Shown here in pieces: positions 59,878-64,000 of a stretch of 64,000 nt of DNA (positions are counted from its first letter, which is position 1; each line of letters begins with the position of its first letter). The stretch comes from Aquipseudomonas guryensis (GTDB lineage Bacteria; Pseudomonadota; Gammaproteobacteria; Pseudomonadales; Pseudomonadaceae). The notes under the pieces are model-generated. The model was not told the DNA's origin, searched no databases, and saw only the letters and a program-made list of their open reading frames with translations. Where the stretch lies: the NCBI RefSeq assembly GCF_014164785.1, contig NZ_JACJFN010000001.1:248001-312000 (forward strand), read 5' to 3'. Both the position numbers and the translations under genes were made by a program.

Positions 59878-60633
59878 TCAGTTTCCTGCAGCGCGACAGA
59901 TCGCACCAAACTCATCTGCATTCAGAGAGGCTCCACCAATGAGCCCCCCATCGATATCCGGCATGCCGAACAGTTCGGCAGCATTCGCAGCCTTCACGCT
60001 GCCGCCGTACAAAATCCTAACTCCGCGCGCCACCTCGGCATTCTCCGCCGCCAGCTGCGCACGTATGGCCGCGTGAACATCCTGCGCCTGCTGCGGCGTT
60101 GCAGTCAGCCCGGTACCAATGGCCCAGACCGGCTCATACGCAACCACAGCACGAGCAAAAGCCCCCACACCCAACTCTTCAATCACGCTACCGAGCTGAC
60201 CAGCAACCACCTCAAGGGTCTTGCCAGCCTGACGCTGCTCCAGCGTTTCACCCACACACAGCACAGGCACCAAACCACAGGACTGCGCCGCAGCAAACTT
60301 GCGACTGAGGATGTCGTCGCGCTCACCCAGAATCTGGCGACGCTCGGAATGCCCAACCAGCACCAGCGAACAAGCTGCATCCGCCAACTGGCTAGGCGCT
60401 ATCTCTCCCGTCAAAGCACCCTGCATCGGCTCTACAGCACAATTCTGGGCACCAACGGCGATGGACTTACCTTCCAGACCTGCAACCACCTGATTGATGT
60501 AAAGGCAGGGCGGAAAAACCGCAACCTCCACACCACTCGGCAATGCAAGCTGACGAAGGCCCTTGATCAGCTCTGCGACGCTGGCGCGGGTACCGTGCAT
60601 TTTCCAGTTACCAGCTACCAGGGGGCGACGCAT
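59878..60633 (-). CDS. tpiA: Triosephosphate isomerase
   Basis: 251 aa TIM barrel. Catalytic Lys in AGNWKMHG, His in LVGHSERRQ and Glu in [15 protein letters not shown]; phosphate loop [13 protein letters not shown]. Between glmM and secG, the usual Pseudomonas order. Confidence 0.97.
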   Translation of the reverse strand: MRRPLVAGNWKMHGTRASVAELIKGLRQLALPSGVEVAVFPPCLYINQVVAGLEGKSIAVGAQNCAVEPMQGALTGEIAPSQLADAACSLVLVGHSERRQILGERDDILSRKFAAAQSCGLVPVLCVGETLEQRQAGKTLEVVAGQLGSVIEELGVGAFARAVVAYEPVWAIGTGLTATPQQAQDVHAAIRAQLAAENAEVARGVRILYGGSVKAANAAELFGMPDIDGGLIGGASLNADEFGAICRAAGN

Positions 60634-60697
60634 GCCAGACCTCGTCGATCAAAGTGGGCGCAGATGTTACCCAAGAGCATCTGCACTGGCAAGCCAA

Positions 60698-62035
60698 TCA
60701 GGCACAGACTTCCGTGACTACTTTCGCCAACTCTTCGGCATAGCCGCGCACCTGCGCCTCATCTTCACCCTCGACCATCACGCGCACCAACGGTTCGGTA
60801 CCGGACTTGCGCAGCAGTACTCGCCCACGCCCAGCCATACGCTCGGTCACCCGCGCACAGGCATCCTTGACCGCCGGGTGCTCGATTGGATCGAGACCAC
60901 CGGCAAAACGCACATTGATCAGCACCTGCGGACACTTACGCAAAGCCTGGCGCGCCTCAGCCAGGGTCAGACCGCTACGCTTGAGCGCCATCAGCACCTG
61001 CAGAGCAGCAATGATCGCATCGCCGGTAGTGGTGTGCTGGAAACACACCACATGCCCTGAGTTTTCCCCGCCCAGCTGCCAGTCACGCTCCTGCAGCTCG
61101 GCCATCACATAGCGATCGCCCACCTTGGCCCGCGCAAAGGGAATACCCTGCTCGGCCAACGCCAGCTCCAGCCCCAGGTTGCTCATCAACGTCCCCACCA
61201 CGCCACCGCCGAGCTTGCCGCGCTCCTGCAGGTCACGCGCAATGATGAACAGCAGTTCATCACCATCCACCACAGTGCCGTCATGATCGATCATCAGCAC
61301 GCGATCGCCATCACCATCGAAGGCAATGCCCAGGTCGGCCTGCTGCGCCAGTACTTCCGCCTGCAACGCAGCGACATGGGTCGAACCACAATCATCATTG
61401 ATATTGAGACCGTTGGGCTGCACCGCCAGGGTCGAAACCTGCGCACCCAACTCACGGAAAACGCTGGGCGCAACTTTATAGGTGGCGCCGTGAGCACAAT
61501 CGATGACCAGCTTGAGCCCGGCAAAGCTGGTGCTGGTGGGCACACTGCTCTTGCAGAACTCGATGTAACGCCCAGCAGCATCATTGATGCGCGAAACCTT
61601 ACCGAGCTGCGCCGACTCGACCACGGTCATCGGCTGATCAAGCAGTTCCTCGATCATCAACTCGACTTCATCCGGCAGCTTGGTGCCCTTACCGGAAAAG
61701 AACTTGATGCCATTGTCGTAGTGCGGATTATGAGAAGCACTGATGACGATCCCGGCCTCGGCCTGGAAGGTACGCGTCAGGTAGGCAATCGCCGGAGTGG
61801 GCATAGGCCCCAGCAGCATGACATCGGCACCCGACGCCACCAACCCGGCCTCCAGGGCAGACTCGAACATGTAGCCGGATATGCGCGTGTCCTTGCCAAT
61901 CAGAATGCGGCACTTGCCCTGCTTGCGAAACGCCATACCGGCCGCCCAGCCAAGCTTGAGCATGAACTCCGGGGTAATGGGAAATTGCCCGACATGGCCG
62001 CGAATACCGTCAGTGCCAAAATATTTTCTACTCAT
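60698..62035 (-). CDS. glmM: Phosphoglucosamine mutase
   Basis: 445 aa enzyme converting glucosamine-6-P to glucosamine-1-P for peptidoglycan and LPS. Phosphoserine S101 in [13 protein letters not shown], metal loop DGDGDR, sugar loop GGENSGH and phosphate loop [12 protein letters not shown]. The start at 62035 gives [13 protein letters not shown]; the frame two codons further up is not conserved. Confidence 0.97.
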   Translation of the reverse strand: MSRKYFGTDGIRGHVGQFPITPEFMLKLGWAAGMAFRKQGKCRILIGKDTRISGYMFESALEAGLVASGADVMLLGPMPTPAIAYLTRTFQAEAGIVISASHNPHYDNGIKFFSGKGTKLPDEVELMIEELLDQPMTVVESAQLGKVSRINDAAGRYIEFCKSSVPTSTSFAGLKLVIDCAHGATYKVAPSVFRELGAQVSTLAVQPNGLNINDDCGSTHVAALQAEVLAQQADLGIAFDGDGDRVLMIDHDGTVVDGDELLFIIARDLQERGKLGGGVVGTLMSNLGLELALAEQGIPFARAKVGDRYVMAELQERDWQLGGENSGHVVCFQHTTTGDAIIAALQVLMALKRSGLTLAEARQALRKCPQVLINVRFAGGLDPIEHPAVKDACARVTERMAGRGRVLLRKSGTEPLVRVMVEGEDEAQVRGYAEELAKVVTEVCA

Positions 62036-62052
62036 AAACACTCCACTCGCTT

Positions 62053-62904
62053 TTATTCTGCAGCCTGCACGGCCGCGATCATGCGCACGGCATCGACAGT
62101 CTCGGCAACATCGTGAACGCGCAGGATGCAGGCACCCTTGTCGACGGCCAGAGCTGCCAGCGCCAATCCACCATAGAGGCGCTCACCGACTTCACGACCC
62201 AGCGCCTGGCCGATCATGCTCTTGCGCGAAACACCGATCAGCAGCGGCCGCCCCAGCACATGCAAGCCTTCCAGATGCTTGAACAGGCTCAAGTTATGCG
62301 CCAACGTCTTGGCAAAGCCAAAGCCCGGGTCAAGCACGATGCGCTCAGGAGGAATGCCCACCGCCGCACATGCAGCCATGCGCTCAGTTAAAAAATCACG
62401 AACCTCAACCAGTACATCCTGGTATTGCGGGCTTTCCTGCATGGTGCCGGGCTCGCCGCGCATATGCATCAGGCAGACTGGCAAGCCAGTGTCAGCTGCC
62501 GCCTCAAGTGCGCCATCGCGGCGCAGCGCGCGCACATCATTAATCAGCCCTGCACCCAGGCGCGCGCCCTCACGCATCACCGCTGGCGTCGAAGTATCCA
62601 GGGAAATCACCACATCCAACTCGGCAGCAATAGCCTCAACCACCGGAGCCACACGCTCCATCTCTTCGAGCGGCGAAACGGGCCGCGCACCCGGCCGGGT
62701 CGACTCGCCACCGACATCGATCAGTGTTGCGCCCGCCGCGACCATTTCCGCCGCATGACGCAACGCCGAATCCCGCGCAGCGAAACGACCGCCATCGGAA
62801 AAGGAGTCAGGGGTGACATTGAGGATGCCCATCACTTGCGGACGGCTTAAATCAAGAAACCGGCTGCCACAAGGCAGCCGGTCAAAGGTTGGCACAACAG
62901 ACAT
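62053..62904 (-). CDS. folP: Dihydropteroate synthase
   Basis: 283 aa TIM-barrel enzyme, sulfonamide target, joining HPPK product and p-aminobenzoate. Motifs [34 protein letters not shown] and the C-terminal [12 protein letters not shown]. 17 bp before glmM and 8 bp after ftsH, so one operon. Confidence 0.97.
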   Translation of the reverse strand: MSVVPTFDRLPCGSRFLDLSRPQVMGILNVTPDSFSDGGRFAARDSALRHAAEMVAAGATLIDVGGESTRPGARPVSPLEEMERVAPVVEAIAAELDVVISLDTSTPAVMREGARLGAGLINDVRALRRDGALEAAADTGLPVCLMHMRGEPGTMQESPQYQDVLVEVRDFLTERMAACAAVGIPPERIVLDPGFGFAKTLAHNLSLFKHLEGLHVLGRPLLIGVSRKSMIGQALGREVGERLYGGLALAALAVDKGACILRVHDVAETVDAVRMIAAVQAAE

Positions 62905-62912
62905 TGGTAACC

Positions 62913-64000
62913 TTAGTGCTCGGCGGCAGGGCCACCAATAGGCTTTTCTGCGGACTCGGCAACTTCAACAGGCGCAGCAGGCGTGCCATTGTTATCGCCA
63001 CCACCCTGCCATCCTTTCGGCTCGCGTGGAGCGAGTCCATTCATGATGTCATCGATCTGATCAGCGTCGATGGTTTCATACTTCATCAGCGCTTCAGCCA
63101 TCGCATCGAGCTTGTCGCGATTGTCCTGCAACAGACGTTTAGCGGTGGCGTAACACTGATCGATGATGCTGCGCACCTCCTGATCGATCAGTTTGGCGGT
63201 GTCGGCAGAGACATTACTGTGCTGACTGCCCATGCTGCGCCCGAGGAACACTTCACCCTCCTCTTCGGCATACATCAGCGGGCCGAGCTTTTCCGACAAG
63301 CCCCACTTGGTGACCATGTTCTTGGCCAACTGGGTGGCACGCATGATGTCGTTGGAAGCCCCGGTAGTGACTCCATCGAAGCCCAGGGTCATCTCCTCAG
63401 CAATACGACCACCGAACAGCGAGCAGATCTGACTGGTCAGGGCGCGCTTGCTCAGGCTGTAACGGTCCTCCTCGGGAAGGAACATGGTCACACCCAGGGC
63501 GCGACCGCGCGGAATGATCGACACCTTGTAGACCGGATCATGCTCAGGCACCAGACGCCCGACAATGGCATGGCCAGCCTCGTGGAAGGCAGTATTGAGC
63601 TTCTCCTTGTCCGACATGACCATGGTCTTGCGCTCGGCACCCATCATGATCTTGTCTTTGGCCAGTTCGAACTCTTTCATCTCGACCAGACGCTTACCGG
63701 CGCGGGCCGCAAACAACGACGCCTCGTTAACCAGGTTGGCCAGGTCGGCACCGGAGAAACCTGGGGTGCCGCGCGCGATGACCGCAGGCACAACGTCCTC
63801 GCCCATCGGCACTTTGCGCATATGCACCTTGAGGATCTGCTCGCGACCACGAATGTCCGGCAAGCCGACCACAACCTGGCGATCGAAGCGACCTGGGCGC
63901 AGCAGCGCCGGATCCAGCACGTCGGGACGGTTAGTCGCGGCAATGACGATGATGCCATCGTTCATTTCGAAGCCATCCATCTCCACCAGCAACTGGTTGA
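62913..64000 (-). CDS. ftsH: ATP-dependent zinc metalloprotease FtsH (partial, C-terminal part)
   Basis: The last 361 or so residues; the N-terminal membrane segment and Walker A lie beyond the right edge. Visible are the end of the AAA+ module ([39 protein letters not shown] with the SRH arginines) and the protease domain with the zinc motif HEAGH (about 63575). The third zinc ligand Asp should be in the downstream region near [14 protein letters not shown]. The tail after 600 is Gly/Pro-rich and acidic. Degrades membrane proteins and LpxC. First gene of the folP-glmM run. Confidence 0.95.
   Translation of the reverse strand, partial: NQLLVEMDGFEMNDGIIVIAATNRPDVLDPALLRPGRFDRQVVVGLPDIRGREQILKVHMRKVPMGEDVVPAVIARGTPGFSGADLANLVNEASLFAARAGKRLVEMKEFELAKDKIMMGAERKTMVMSDKEKLNTAFHEAGHAIVGRLVPEHDPVYKVSIIPRGRALGVTMFLPEEDRYSLSKRALTSQICSLFGGRIAEEMTLGFDGVTTGASNDIMRATQLAKNMVTKWGLSEKLGPLMYAEEEGEVFLGRSMGSQHSNVSADTAKLIDQEVRSIIDQCYATAKRLLQDNRDKLDAMAEALMKYETIDADQIDDIMNGLAPREPKGWQGGGDNNGTPAAPVEVAESAEKPIGGPAAEH

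Overview
The window is a contiguous piece of a Pseudomonas chromosome (Pseudomonas sensu lato, high G+C). This rests on gene order and protein content. The sspA-petCBA-rpsI-rplM, zapE-trpS, cysNC-cysD-Nif3-algW and dksA-gluQ-cbrA-cbrB-crcZ-pcnB-folK-panBCD-pgi-acs blocks follow the P. aeruginosa order as I remember it, as does pnp-rpsO-truB-rbfA-infB-nusA-rimP-tRNA-secG-tpiA-glmM-folP-ftsH. Pseudomonas-type intergenic repeats and a CbrB/sigma54-controlled CrcZ RNA agree. I see no prophage, insertion sequence with a transposase, CRISPR array or defence island. The window is almost entirely core genome.

Layout. 1-4.1 kb: start of sspA, the bc1 complex operon (Rieske, cytochrome b, cytochrome c1) and rplM-rpsI, all on the minus strand. 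4.3-7.7 kb: an aldo/keto reductase, a long-chain-type acyl-CoA dehydrogenase and a divergent GlxA-type AraC regulator. 7.8-11.5 kb: zapE, trpS, an alpha/beta hydrolase and divergent zapG/yhcB. 11.8-16.9 kb: sulfate activation (cysD, cysNC fusion), a Nif3-like protein and the envelope-stress protease AlgW. 17.0-24.3 kb: a heme uptake locus (ChaN-like lipoprotein, ABC transporter hmuTUV, cytoplasmic heme protein hmuS and divergent TonB receptor) with a candidate Fur site in the shared promoter region. 24.5-28.4 kb: a Rieske-type small protein, sfsA, an aminotransferase, dksA and gluQ. 28.7-34.0 kb: the CbrX/CbrA/CbrB carbon-nitrogen balance system and its target RNA crcZ. 34.1-42.2 kb: pcnB, folK, pantothenate synthesis, pgi and acs. 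42.3-50.3 kb: a methyltransferase, a DUF748 envelope protein, three tandem DUF2845 proteins, a rhomboid protease and a zinc-finger membrane protein. 50.4-64.0 kb: the large minus-strand RNA and translation operon running from ftsH (cut by the window edge) to pnp, with two tRNA genes.

How parts connect. CbrA/CbrB activate crcZ through a sigma54 promoter whose -24/-12 element, upstream dyad, CA-rich body and terminator are all readable here. CrcZ sequesters Hfq/Crc, and the acs leader 6 kb downstream carries a Crc/Hfq-type CA motif on its ribosome-binding site, so a regulator RNA and a plausible target sit in the same window. The heme genes form one divergent iron-regulated unit.

The most unusual structures are two non-coding, palindromic, terminal-inverted-repeat elements (about 198 and 270 bp). 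They look like miniature transposable elements, and each terminus forms or abuts the stop codon of a neighbouring gene. The least-understood coding region is 43.3-50.3 kb. All functional calls are by recognition of motifs and synteny; no database search was run.
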